From Fibrobacter sp. UBA4309 (GTDB lineage Bacteria; Fibrobacterota; Fibrobacteria; Fibrobacterales; Fibrobacteraceae), in NCBI RefSeq assembly GCF_002395745.1, contig NZ_DGUN01000043.1:1-61510 (forward strand): DNA of 61,510 bases. Direction: 5' to 3'. A program made the position numbers and the translations under genes. Below are positions 37,285 through 45,472 of the stretch, in pieces. Position 1 is the stretch's first letter. Each line of letters opens with the position of its first letter. The notes below the pieces were generated by a model. The model saw nothing but the letters and a program-made list of their open reading frames with translations. It was not told the DNA's origin and did no database searches.

Positions 37285-38508
37285 ATGCGCATTCTCCTCG
37301 CATTACTTTTTTCGGCGGCCATCGCCGCCGCACAAGAAGCGCAGACGGACACGTCCCGGACGTTCCCCTCGCAGGTGGACTCTTCGCAAGTAAACACCGA
37401 ATCCGCGGACTCCCTCCAGGAACCCGCAGATTCGGCAAAGTCCCCGGAAAATCCCTATGGGCTCCCTGACGAACTGATGCCGCTATGGAATTCGCTTTCC
37501 ATCAAGCAGAAGGCGGCCCAGATGGTGATGGTGTACCTCTCCCCCGCCAGCTTCCTTATCGAGCACGAATTCGGTGCCGTCCTCGTGATGAAAAGCCACC
37601 TCAAGGATACCGCCGCATTCAAGGAAAGAATCCACATCGCCAACGACAGCCTCCGCATTCCCCTCCTTGTAGCCAGTGACCAGGAAGGCGGCATCGTGAA
37701 CCGTCTCGGAGGAATCTTCGAAAAATGGAAGCACGTGCCCAGCGCCATGGAAATGCGCAAGATGGAAACGGATTCCATAAGATCGCTCGCCCAGGAAATC
37801 GGGCACGACCTCTACGGTTTGGGAATCAACCTGAATCTCGCCCCCGTGCTCGATCCGGCCTATGACCATCGCAACAAGAAGACATTCATGGAAGAAAGCA
37901 AGCGCAGCTGGGGCGCCGACAGCAACCGCGAAGAGAAAGTCCGCGCCTTTGTACACGGCATGCGCAACAGCGGCGTATTCTGCGTTTCCAAACACTTTCC
38001 CGGATACGATTCCTGGACCAATAGCGACCATCAGATAGCCGTCAGTTCCACCCCGAAAAAGAGGTTGAGCGAAAACTACAAGTTTTTCAAGAACCTCGCC
38101 GACGACATCCCCGTCACCATGATGAGCAGCGTCCGCTTTGTCCGCGTTTCCAGCAAGCCCGCCGTATTCGAGCCGAAGATCGTCCGCATGGCGCGCAAGA
38201 TGAATCCCGAAACCGTCATATTGACCGATGACCTGTGGGGCGTTTCGCTCCGCGCCTGGGTAAGCGGCATGGAACGCGTCAGCCACAAGGGATACCCCAA
38301 GAAAGATTTCAGGAAGCTCATCCGCACGGCACTCCTGGCCGGCAACGACATGTTCATGATCACGTACCCCGCAAAGGGCGTCGAGATGATAAACTACCTC
38401 GAATCCCTTTCCAAGCAGAGCGATACGTACAAGAACCGCATCGAGGAATCCTGCGCCCGCATTCTAAAGCTGAAATACAGGGCGGGACTTATTGGCAACG
38501 CGAAGTAG
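37285..38508 (+). CDS. Secreted glycoside hydrolase family 3 (NagZ-like)
   Basis: This 407-residue protein has a signal peptide (cleavage near AAAQE) and a Ser/Asp-rich spacer before a GH3 TIM barrel. NagZ-type marks are SDQEGGIVNRL, NLNLAPVLD, SKHFPG (Lys236-His237) and the nucleophile Asp315 in ILTDDL. Enzymes of this type remove N-acetylglucosamine from muropeptides or chitin-like chains. The loop that holds the Asp-x-His acid/base dyad in NagZ reads NSDH here (Asp248-His249), so spacing differs. It is 17 nt after topB with GGGAG before the ATG. Periplasmic or surface location is inferred. Confidence 0.85.
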   Translation: MRILLALLFSAAIAAAQEAQTDTSRTFPSQVDSSQVNTESADSLQEPADSAKSPENPYGLPDELMPLWNSLSIKQKAAQMVMVYLSPASFLIEHEFGAVLVMKSHLKDTAAFKERIHIANDSLRIPLLVASDQEGGIVNRLGGIFEKWKHVPSAMEMRKMETDSIRSLAQEIGHDLYGLGINLNLAPVLDPAYDHRNKKTFMEESKRSWGADSNREEKVRAFVHGMRNSGVFCVSKHFPGYDSWTNSDHQIAVSSTPKKRLSENYKFFKNLADDIPVTMMSSVRFVRVSSKPAVFEPKIVRMARKMNPETVILTDDLWGVSLRAWVSGMERVSHKGYPKKDFRKLIRTALLAGNDMFMITYPAKGVEMINYLESLSKQSDTYKNRIEESCARILKLKYRAGLIGNAK

Positions 38509-38562
38509 GGTGTGGGGTCGGCGCGCTGCGCCTTTGGGGTATGTTTACTTAACCACTCTAAG

Positions 38563-39105
38563 TCACCCCTTCTTCAGGTTCTTCACTTCTTTGAGAATCC
38601 TTTCTGGCCCGACCTTGTTGTAAGCGAGCTTCAATATCTCCGCGCAGGCAAGCGTGTCGTCCATCGCGCGGTGATGCAGGAAATCATCGAGTCCGAGCGA
38701 CTCCGTCAACTTGTGCAGGCTGTAGCTCGGGAATCCGGGAAACACGCGACGGGACAGCTTTACCGTGCAGAGACGCGGCGGGTCGAAGGCGATGCAGCAA
38801 CGCTTGAATTCCGTCTTCATCATCTTCCAGTCAAACTGGACATTATGCGCCACAAAGATCCTGTCGCGGAGCAACTCGTCGAGTTTTTCGGCAAGGGCGC
38901 CGAATTGCGGAGCGCCACGTACCATCTCGTCGGTAATTCCCGTCAAGTTCTGGACAAACGGGCTTATGGATGTACCCGGATCCACCAGGGAATGGAAAGT
39001 ATCGACAACCTCGGTATCGTCGACAAGGACCACACCAACTTCGGTAATGCGGTTTAGTTCACCGGCATTACCGGTGGTCTCGACATCGACTACGGCAAAA
39101 CGCAT
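38563..39105 (-). CDS. DnaQ-like 3'-5' exonuclease (DEDDh)
   Basis: This 180-residue exonuclease resembles the proofreading epsilon subunit. ExoI is DVETTG, ExoII lies in HNVQFDWKMM, and ExoIII is HHRAMDDT, giving the DEDDh set with its catalytic His. At 180 residues it contains only the nuclease domain. It may be the polymerase III proofreader or a free exonuclease; sequence alone does not decide. It starts 5 nt after the upstream gene's stop, so the two are cotranscribed. Confidence 0.9.
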   Translation of the reverse strand: MRFAVVDVETTGNAGELNRITEVGVVLVDDTEVVDTFHSLVDPGTSISPFVQNLTGITDEMVRGAPQFGALAEKLDELLRDRIFVAHNVQFDWKMMKTEFKRCCIAFDPPRLCTVKLSRRVFPGFPSYSLHKLTESLGLDDFLHHRAMDDTLACAEILKLAYNKVGPERILKEVKNLKKG

Positions 39106-39110
39106 TCTGT

Positions 39111-39707
39111 CTACTTTATCGGGATGTCGATATCCAGGGTAGCATTGCCGCGGGCCATCTGCACACGGGCTTTCATCACCTTGGCCTTGGGACGGCTGTA
39201 CACGGGCACAACGAGCAGGTTGCTTACGCCCCTGTCTTCGCTGGGAGTCGCTTCCGTATCGGAAACCGTCTTGGTGAAAATAGGCTTTTTGCCGGTATCG
39301 TAGAGCATGTACGTCAGCTCGCGCGGCATGCCCTTCTTGATTTGGCTCGTAGCCACCTGGAAATACACCATCCCGCCACGGGGGACCTTGCGGAGACTGT
39401 CCTTGATTTCTTCTTCGGTCGCCAAGTCCGCTTCCATCGCCATGCGGACGTTTTTCTTGAGTTTGTCGTAGGATTCGTACAGCACGGAAACATTGAACTT
39501 GGCGTCTTCGGGGATGGCGTCGGGGCGCACATCGCGAATTTTGGCGTTATTCTGGTAGAATTCCCAGCGGCCGTTGTCATGCAAGATTACGGTAGAGCCG
39601 TTCGACGTGGTGGCGACGATATCTTCGGCAAAGGACGCAACGGCAAGGAAGCTGGCAAGCACGAGCGCGCGTGCAAAAAACGATTGTTTCACGGCAAATA
39701 GTTTCAT
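39111..39707 (-). CDS. Secreted protein of unknown function
   Basis: This 198-residue protein starts at the ATG at 39707, which begins a clear signal peptide (ending near ASFA). An open extension further upstream overlaps gluQ on the other strand and is rejected. After the signal it has TSNGSTVILHDNGRWEFY, a pattern seen in small periplasmic proteins of unknown role, then a helical stretch and beta-rich C-terminus. There are no catalytic motifs that I recognise. It is cotranscribed with the exonuclease. Confidence 0.7.
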   Translation of the reverse strand: MKLFAVKQSFFARALVLASFLAVASFAEDIVATTSNGSTVILHDNGRWEFYQNNAKIRDVRPDAIPEDAKFNVSVLYESYDKLKKNVRMAMEADLATEEEIKDSLRKVPRGGMVYFQVATSQIKKGMPRELTYMLYDTGKKPIFTKTVSDTEATPSEDRGVSNLLVVPVYSRPKAKVMKARVQMARGNATLDIDIPIK

Positions 39708-39858
39708 TCGAACCAAACCTTTATACACCCAAATCGGGCCTATTACATGAAGCAATATATATAAATATTCCATAAAAAGGAACCAATTATTTTTGGCAAA
39801 TTTCCAATGATGTCCAAAATCACTTTTCACAAAAAGCCTGTCGAAATATTCTACTTTT

Positions 39859-40788
39859 TTGCACATGGCCGGAAAAATCCGATTTGCACCGAGCCCTACG
39901 GGGTACCTTCACGAAGGGCACCTGCTCTCTGCGCTCTATGTATGGGCCGCAGCAAGAAAGTGGCATCTGGATGTCCACCTGCGCATCGAAGACCACGACC
40001 GAAGCCGTGCCCGCAAAGAATACATCCAAAGCATCTACGAAGACCTCGCCTGGTTCGGTTTCCGCTGGGACTCCCAGAGCATCCAGAGCGGACGCGAAGG
40101 CATCTACGGCAAGGCTCTCGAAACGCTCGAAGCGCGGCACCTCGTCTACCCCTGTTTTTGCAGCCGCAAGCAGCTCGAAGAAGAAAACCCCAAAAGCGAG
40201 ACCGGCGAAATTGTATATCAGGGAAAATGCTTTTTACAAACATCGTCATGGCGGGCTACGACCCGCCACCTAGATTCCGGCTCGGTGGCCGGAATGACGT
40301 GCAGCACAGAGAACAACGTTCCGCATAACCTGCGGGTCATGATTCCGGACAAAGTAATTGAGTGGCACGACCTGCGGTTGGGAGACTTCCGCGAAAATCC
40401 AAAGGAACAGTGCGGGGACTTCCCTATCCGCGACCGCGACGGGCAATGGACTTACCAGTTTGCCGTCTGCGTAGACGATATTGACGAACAGATAACGCAT
40501 GTGGTTCGCGGCGAAGATCTCCGCAGTTCCACGGCACGGCAAATCGCGCTAATGGACCTCCTCGGCAGGCCCAATCCCCCCGTTTACCTGCACCACGCCC
40601 TTATCGTAGACGGCTCCGGCAAGAAACTTTCGAAGCGGGAAATGGCCCACAGCCTCCGCCAAGACAAGAACGCCGGAGCAACGGCCGAAGAACTCCTGGG
40701 AAGGGTCTGTTTCAAGGCGCGCCTGCAAGCGTCCCCAGACCCCATATCGCTTGAAAAGGCTTTATTTCTCACCGAATCCCAATTGTAA
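39859..40788 (+). CDS. gluQ: Glutamyl-Q tRNA(Asp) synthetase with an in-frame palindromic insertion
   Basis: This truncated glutamyl-tRNA-synthetase paralogue attaches glutamate to queuosine in tRNA(Asp). It has the ATP-site SPTGYLHEGHL (HIGH-like), KLSKR (KMSKS-like), and the zinc-site CFC plus YxxxC. The anticodon domain is missing, as expected for GluQ. Residues 125-153 (40231-40317) interrupt the usual join between the zinc-site Cys124 and the VPHNLRVMIPD strand. This 29-residue piece contains a complete palindromic repeat (40244-40299) read in frame without a stop. The start is the ATG at 39859 or 39865. Confidence 0.92.
   Translation: MHMAGKIRFAPSPTGYLHEGHLLSALYVWAAARKWHLDVHLRIEDHDRSRARKEYIQSIYEDLAWFGFRWDSQSIQSGREGIYGKALETLEARHLVYPCFCSRKQLEEENPKSETGEIVYQGKCFLQTSSWRATTRHLDSGSVAGMTCSTENNVPHNLRVMIPDKVIEWHDLRLGDFRENPKEQCGDFPIRDRDGQWTYQFAVCVDDIDEQITHVVRGEDLRSSTARQIALMDLLGRPNPPVYLHHALIVDGSGKKLSKREMAHSLRQDKNAGATAEELLGRVCFKARLQASPDPISLEKALFLTESQL
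40244..40299. repeat. Palindromic repeat (type A) inserted in frame in gluQ
   Basis: Outer arms CGTCAT and ATGACG enclose ATGGCGGGC/ACCCGCCA and TTCCGGC/GCCGGAA hairpins, the same plan as 2636-2710 but 19 nt shorter. It is translated as part of GluQ residues 129-147. Confidence 0.88.
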
Positions 40789-40823
40789 AAGATTGGTTCA
40801 TAGAAAAAAAGTATATTATTTTC

Positions 40824-43800
40824 ATGACTCAGGTTTGCCCTTCCGAAATAGTCAATAATATTAGTAAAGAAGCCGAGAACTTTGACTCCAAAGACCGCCT
40901 TTTGAATTTTTCGACAAAAGGCGATTTCCAGACTCCGCTACTGCTAGAAGCGGGCGACCAGTTCTACGAAAAATGGCTCAAGTCGGGCAACCCTCTTACC
41001 CTCGACACGTTCCTCCCTGTCTCGCAAACCATTTCTGCACAGCAAAAGACCAGCACCGAGGAACAGTTCCGCAAAGTTTTCAAGGGCAAGGCCGAAGACT
41101 TCCTGTGCCCGGATCTTTTCCTGGTCATGGGATTCCTCAAATGGGACGGCAACGCGCTCGCCCCCAGCATCCTGATTCCGCTGAACGTCGGTCCGGACTT
41201 GAACTCACTGACGCTTTCGCCCCGTGGCCCTATCGAAAATGTCATCCTGAGAAACAGGCTCAAGGACACCGTCCCGCTGCCGAAAATCGAAGACGCCACC
41301 ATCAACGGCAAGTTCAGCATCCTGCTGTATTTCTCCCTTTTCGAGAAAGCAATCGCCTCCGAGAAGAAATGGAAGTTCACGCGTCACGGGCTCTGCCTCA
41401 CCTTCTTCAACACGAACAGGCTCCTGCTCAAGAAGCGGTTCGAACGCGGCTTCAACGATAAGAAGATCGACAGCTCGCCCTTCTTGAAAGGGCTATTGGG
41501 TAACGAAGGTTTCCAGTTCAAGGAATCCGTCTTCGAAGAAGCCGATTTCGACCAGGTGTTCAATCCTGCCGACCATTATTTCCTGTACCCCACGGATTCG
41601 CATACCACCAAGGTTTCCATAGACGCTCTCGACGAAAAGTCTTCCGCCTATGCCATCCAGGCGCTTCCGGGAACAGCCAAGATCAAGGTCGCAGCCAACA
41701 TTGTCGCAGAATCGGTTTCCAAGAAAAAGCGTACGCTCGTCGTTGCCCGCAGGTCCATTTCCAAGCAGGACTTCTGTAACGCCCTCTACCCGATGTTCCG
41801 CTCGTTCAACGGTCCGGAACGCGACGTAATCGAACAGGATCTGCGCAAGACACGTGAAGATTTCGCCACCTATTTCGGCATCGTCAACAACAAGTCCTCC
41901 CTGTGCCCGGGTCCCCTGTCCGACATTCTCAAGGAGTTCCGCGAAAACCCGACTGGCAAGTCCAAGCTGCCGGACTCCATATTCAAGGGCGTCGCCGACC
42001 TGTCGTTCGAACAGTACAAGGATGTCAAGGCGACACTCGAAGAGCTGGTATCCCTGTATTTCGAACAAGACGGCATTACCGCCCGCAAGACCTTCGAAAA
42101 GATTATGGCTCCGAGCCTGGACAAGGAAACCAAGGCCGAAGTCGCAAAAGAACTCAAGACTGCCAATTCGATGATCGACGAGCTCAAGCCGCTCATCAAC
42201 ATCTTCCAGGAAATCGGCCTATTCCCCACGGGAATCTTTCTCGCTACGTTATCTGAACTCATCGAACTTATCCAGATGTATTTCGACGAAAACACTCCGG
42301 ATTTCGAAAGATGGGACTTGCGTTCGAACAACTGGCTTGCCTACAAGGACACCCTGCGCGGCCTCCCCGAAGCAGGTGACAAATGGGTCCGTTACCGCAG
42401 GCAAACTTCGGACATCTACACCGATGACGCCGTAGACGAAAACGTCCTTGCCGCCCGTGAAGAATTCGCATCGAGCCTCAAGGTAAAGCTCAAGGGGCTT
42501 TCGGACCATTACCGCAATTCCCGCAAGGCCTTGATCAAGGTCATCCGCAGTCCCAAGACGGTCTCGTCCGATACGCAGCTGCTCGACCTCATCGACACGC
42601 TTATCGACCTGCAAGAAAACAAGAGGGCCTACAGGGATTCCTCCGTTCTCGGAGCACATCTGCTCGGCAAGGACTGGCTCTACGAAAAGTCGAACTGGGT
42701 CGAACTCAACAACAAGATAAACTTTATCTACAATTTCCGCGAGATCCACAAGAACGATCCCAGGCTGGATTATCTGCTGCTGGTACTCGAAAACTGGCAC
42801 AACATCAAGGTCCTGTTGCCGGACATGCCCAAGCATACCAAGTCGCTCCAGGCCCTCATGGAATCCGTCCACAACATTTCGAAGGCGCTCCATCTCGATA
42901 CGCCGCTCGAAAGCCTCTGTATCGACAAGTGGCTCGACGAAATCGGCTCATGGAACGATAACTGGAACCTGCTGGACGCCCATATCAAGGTGACGACCTT
43001 GCTCCAGAAACTTGCGGCCACCGAATGCAAGGAACTCGTCAACTATGCCAGCAATGCCGGATCCGTCAGCAACGACCTGGCCCGAGCCTTTGCGCAATAC
43101 TGGGCCAAGAACCAGATTCAGCGGCTCAGCAAGAAGTGTCCGGAGCTCTTCGGCTTGCCGCCCAAGGAACGTGCCCAGAAAGGCAAGCTGTACCGCACCC
43201 AGCTGGACCAGTTTACCAACGCAAACTTCCGTGCCGTACACGGGCTCATCAAGGAAAATCCCGACCTGCTGCGCATAGCGGCGCTCGACGAAACCTACGA
43301 CCTCGGCGACATCGTATACGACATCGTCATTATCCTCGACGCCGACTGCATTACTGTCGCCGAAGCCTTCTCCAGCATCTGCATTGCGAACAAGGTAATT
43401 CTCATTGGCGACCCGCACATGCCCGCACTGGAACCGCAGCCATTCGACGCATTCCCGAACATTTTGCCGCGCCAGAGCATGTTCTTCCTCGAGAACGTCC
43501 TCGCCGCCGCACTCCGCAAGGGCATCCCGACACGTGAACTCTGGTTCACGAACGCCTATAGCGAATTTTCACTTGTCAAGTTTGCCAACTCCAAGATTTA
43601 CAACTACGGAATCAAGCAGTTGCCGACGCCCAAGAGCGAAAAGGGCAATAGCGACACACTGAAGGTTGTCCCGGACAAGGTCATGGCCATCGCCAAGACG
43701 GCCATCCAGCACGCCGAAAGGAACCCCGGGCAGACGCTCGGCATCATCGCGTTCCATCAGGCCCGCTGCTTTGAAATCGATGCGGCTATCCATGCGCTCT

Positions 43801-44927
43801 TGACCAAGGATTCCCCCGCAGCAAAGTTCTTCGAGCAGACCAACCCGGCAATCCGCTACTACGTCAAGACCCCGGACCGCGCCGTCGACAGATACCGCGA
43901 CATCATCCTGGTCTGCATCGAGCTCGACGGCAACGACAAGATTTCGGCAGAACACAAGCTGGCCCTCTGCTCCACGTTGGCCAAGCAGGAACTGCAGGTA
44001 TTCGTCTCCAAGGACGAAGTGGAAATGCACCGCACGCCCAAGGCAAACCTCTTCTGGGATTGGATCAACTACCTCCAGAAAAAGGAACCCCTGGATCCGC
44101 CCGAGGTGCAGCACAACGAGTCCCCGCTTACACCGCAAGTTTGTGAATTCCTGGAAAGCCAGGGCATCCGTTACCAGCCCTGCTTTGCGCCGGGAGGCAT
44201 CGCCGTGGGGCCGGCCATTATCGACGCGAACAATTCCCGCAGGTTCCTCGCCGTTGTCGAAGACGACTGCACTACGGAGCGGTTCCGCGAGTCCATCGAA
44301 GACCGCGAATACATTCGCCCGACAATCTTGCGCCAGCTCGGCTGGAAGATCATCAACCTCTGGCTCCCGTTCTGGTACATGGGCGAGAAAGACGAAAAGG
44401 ACCATCTGATTACGACGATCGCCATCGAGCAGAGCGTTGCTCCGCCGCCCGTCGAAACGGAACTGAACGAAGAAGAAACCGTAGAAGATACGCAGCCAGC
44501 ACTGAGCACGGAACAGTACAAGGTCGTGCATCCGAAAATCGAAGGTACGCCCCACGACAAGCCTATCGCGGAACTGCCCGCGACATCTATTATATCGCAG
44601 CTCAAGTTCTACGTGGACCACGAATCGCCCATTCACGAAGAACTTCTGTTCCAGCGTCTACTCGAGCTGCACCATGTCGACCGCGCCGGTCCCATGATCC
44701 TGAAGGCCATGAACGACGCCATCAAGGCAGGAATCCAGAAACAGCGATTCATCAAGACCGGAAAGTTCTTCTACTCCACGAAGAGCACGCCCGCTGTCCT
44801 CAGGGATCGCCGTTCCAGACCGGATTCCGAACGCAAGTTCCAGTACGTCGCTCCCGAAGAACGCGCCCTACTGCCGTCTTCCATGGACGAACAATCTATC
44901 CGCCAGGCACTGGGCCTTCTGGAATAG
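40824..44927 (+). CDS. Large DUF4011/helicase/Vsr-like nuclease/DUF3320-type protein with degenerate motifs
   Basis: This 1367-residue protein follows the order of DUF4011-AAA helicase-nuclease-DUF3320 proteins. The N-terminus has KDRLLNFS and MGFLKWDG with APSILIPL. Walker A-like ALPGTAKI (280-287) keeps the Lys but loses the second Gly and the Ser/Thr. Walker B-like IVIILDAD (835-841) lacks the Glu. GDPHMP (862-867) matches the motif III region. A Vsr/REase-like segment (~1110-1175) keeps VVEDDC and LRQLGWKIINLW, but the first catalytic Asp seems replaced by Gly. A DUF3320-like winged segment spans ~1255-1330. ATPase and nuclease activity are therefore doubtful. The relation is by remembered motifs, not alignment. 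Confidence 0.65.
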   Translation: MTQVCPSEIVNNISKEAENFDSKDRLLNFSTKGDFQTPLLLEAGDQFYEKWLKSGNPLTLDTFLPVSQTISAQQKTSTEEQFRKVFKGKAEDFLCPDLFLVMGFLKWDGNALAPSILIPLNVGPDLNSLTLSPRGPIENVILRNRLKDTVPLPKIEDATINGKFSILLYFSLFEKAIASEKKWKFTRHGLCLTFFNTNRLLLKKRFERGFNDKKIDSSPFLKGLLGNEGFQFKESVFEEADFDQVFNPADHYFLYPTDSHTTKVSIDALDEKSSAYAIQALPGTAKIKVAANIVAESVSKKKRTLVVARRSISKQDFCNALYPMFRSFNGPERDVIEQDLRKTREDFATYFGIVNNKSSLCPGPLSDILKEFRENPTGKSKLPDSIFKGVADLSFEQYKDVKATLEELVSLYFEQDGITARKTFEKIMAPSLDKETKAEVAKELKTANSMIDELKPLINIFQEIGLFPTGIFLATLSELIELIQMYFDENTPDFERWDLRSNNWLAYKDTLRGLPEAGDKWVRYRRQTSDIYTDDAVDENVLAAREEFASSLKVKLKGLSDHYRNSRKALIKVIRSPKTVSSDTQLLDLIDTLIDLQENKRAYRDSSVLGAHLLGKDWLYEKSNWVELNNKINFIYNFREIHKNDPRLDYLLLVLENWHNIKVLLPDMPKHTKSLQALMESVHNISKALHLDTPLESLCIDKWLDEIGSWNDNWNLLDAHIKVTTLLQKLAATECKELVNYASNAGSVSNDLARAFAQYWAKNQIQRLSKKCPELFGLPPKERAQKGKLYRTQLDQFTNANFRAVHGLIKENPDLLRIAALDETYDLGDIVYDIVIILDADCITVAEAFSSICIANKVILIGDPHMPALEPQPFDAFPNILPRQSMFFLENVLAAALRKGIPTRELWFTNAYSEFSLVKFANSKIYNYGIKQLPTPKSEKGNSDTLKVVPDKVMAIAKTAIQHAERNPGQTLGIIAFHQARCFEIDAAIHALLTKDSPAAKFFEQTNPAIRYYVKTPDRAVDRYRDIILVCIELDGNDKISAEHKLALCSTLAKQELQVFVSKDEVEMHRTPKANLFWDWINYLQKKEPLDPPEVQHNESPLTPQVCEFLESQGIRYQPCFAPGGIAVGPAIIDANNSRRFLAVVEDDCTTERFRESIEDREYIRPTILRQLGWKIINLWLPFWYMGEKDEKDHLITTIAIEQSVAPPPVETELNEEETVEDTQPALSTEQYKVVHPKIEGTPHDKPIAELPATSIISQLKFYVDHESPIHEELLFQRLLELHHVDRAGPMILKAMNDAIKAGIQKQRFIKTGKFFYSTKSTPAVLRDRRSRPDSERKFQYVAPEERALLPSSMDEQSIRQALGLLE

Positions 44928-44945
44928 GATTAGCCGTCCCACAAG

Positions 44946-44964
44946 CCACCAACCACCAACCACT
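44946..44964. repeat. Type D repeat fragment
   Basis: The CCACCAACCACCAACCACT stretch is the reverse sense of the units at 29214-29252. It lies between two convergent genes. Confidence 0.6.
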
Positions 44965-44999
44965 TGAAGGATGACTCGGTAGCCGCGGTTTGCGCCAGG

Positions 45000-45407
45000 C
45001 TATTTAATCTTCACGACGAAGGCGTTGATGTTGTATGCAGAAAGTTCGCGGGCCTTGTCGTCCGCAGCCTTCTTGGTAGTCCATCCGCCGCCACGAAGCT
45101 TGTAGAACGGGGCGTCGAAAACGACCTGGATTGCATAGCCGGTACTGGCCGAAATCTGTGCGCGGCGACGCTGTGCCGCATCGAAATCGGCAACCGCCTC
45201 GAACTGCAGCATGTAGTAGCCGTCCGACTTGGCAGACTTGGCCGCACCTTTCCCGGAAACAGCCTTCTGGGATACGTCGGTCGTATCGCGCAGGGAATTG
45301 TTCAAGACAGGCTTGTATTCATTTCCACGAAACAGGGAATCCAGGTCCGTCGGTTCTCCGGCCCATACCAGGCCGGCCATCGCAAGGGCTAATAGCATTT
45401 TTCGCAT
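45000..45407 (-). CDS. Secreted SPOR-domain protein
   Basis: This 135-residue protein has a signal peptide (ending near VWAG), a short linker, and a SPOR domain over residues ~62-135 (GYYMLQFEAVADFDAAQ through NINAFVVKI). SPOR domains bind denuded glycan strands of septal peptidoglycan, so a periplasmic cell-division or wall role is likely. It is convergent with the large helicase-like gene. Confidence 0.75.
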   Translation of the reverse strand: MRKMLLALAMAGLVWAGEPTDLDSLFRGNEYKPVLNNSLRDTTDVSQKAVSGKGAAKSAKSDGYYMLQFEAVADFDAAQRRRAQISASTGYAIQVVFDAPFYKLRGGGWTTKKAADDKARELSAYNINAFVVKIK

Positions 45408-45420
45408 GAACCAAATTTAC

Positions 45421-45452
45421 AAAAAAAGAGGGCGGCGCAAGGCCGTCCTCTT
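45421..45452 (-). terminator. Terminator of the Fibro-slime gene
   Basis: AAGAGGgCGGC pairs with GCCGtCCTCTT, with seven T on the minus strand. Confidence 0.8.
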
Positions 45453-45472
45453 CATTGTTGCAATTGTTTCGG

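Noticed and set aside
35777..37438. 553-codon minus-strand frame opposite topB
   Set aside because: Mirror of topB. The plus strand has the active-site and C-terminal repeat motifs.
39708..39866. N-terminal extension of the secreted protein to 39866
   Set aside because: It would overlap the divergent gluQ start and hide the signal peptide that begins at 39707.
40824..44927. Calling the large helicase-like gene an active defence system
   Set aside because: Key catalytic residues appear lost and no companion defence genes are adjacent. Kept only as a finding.
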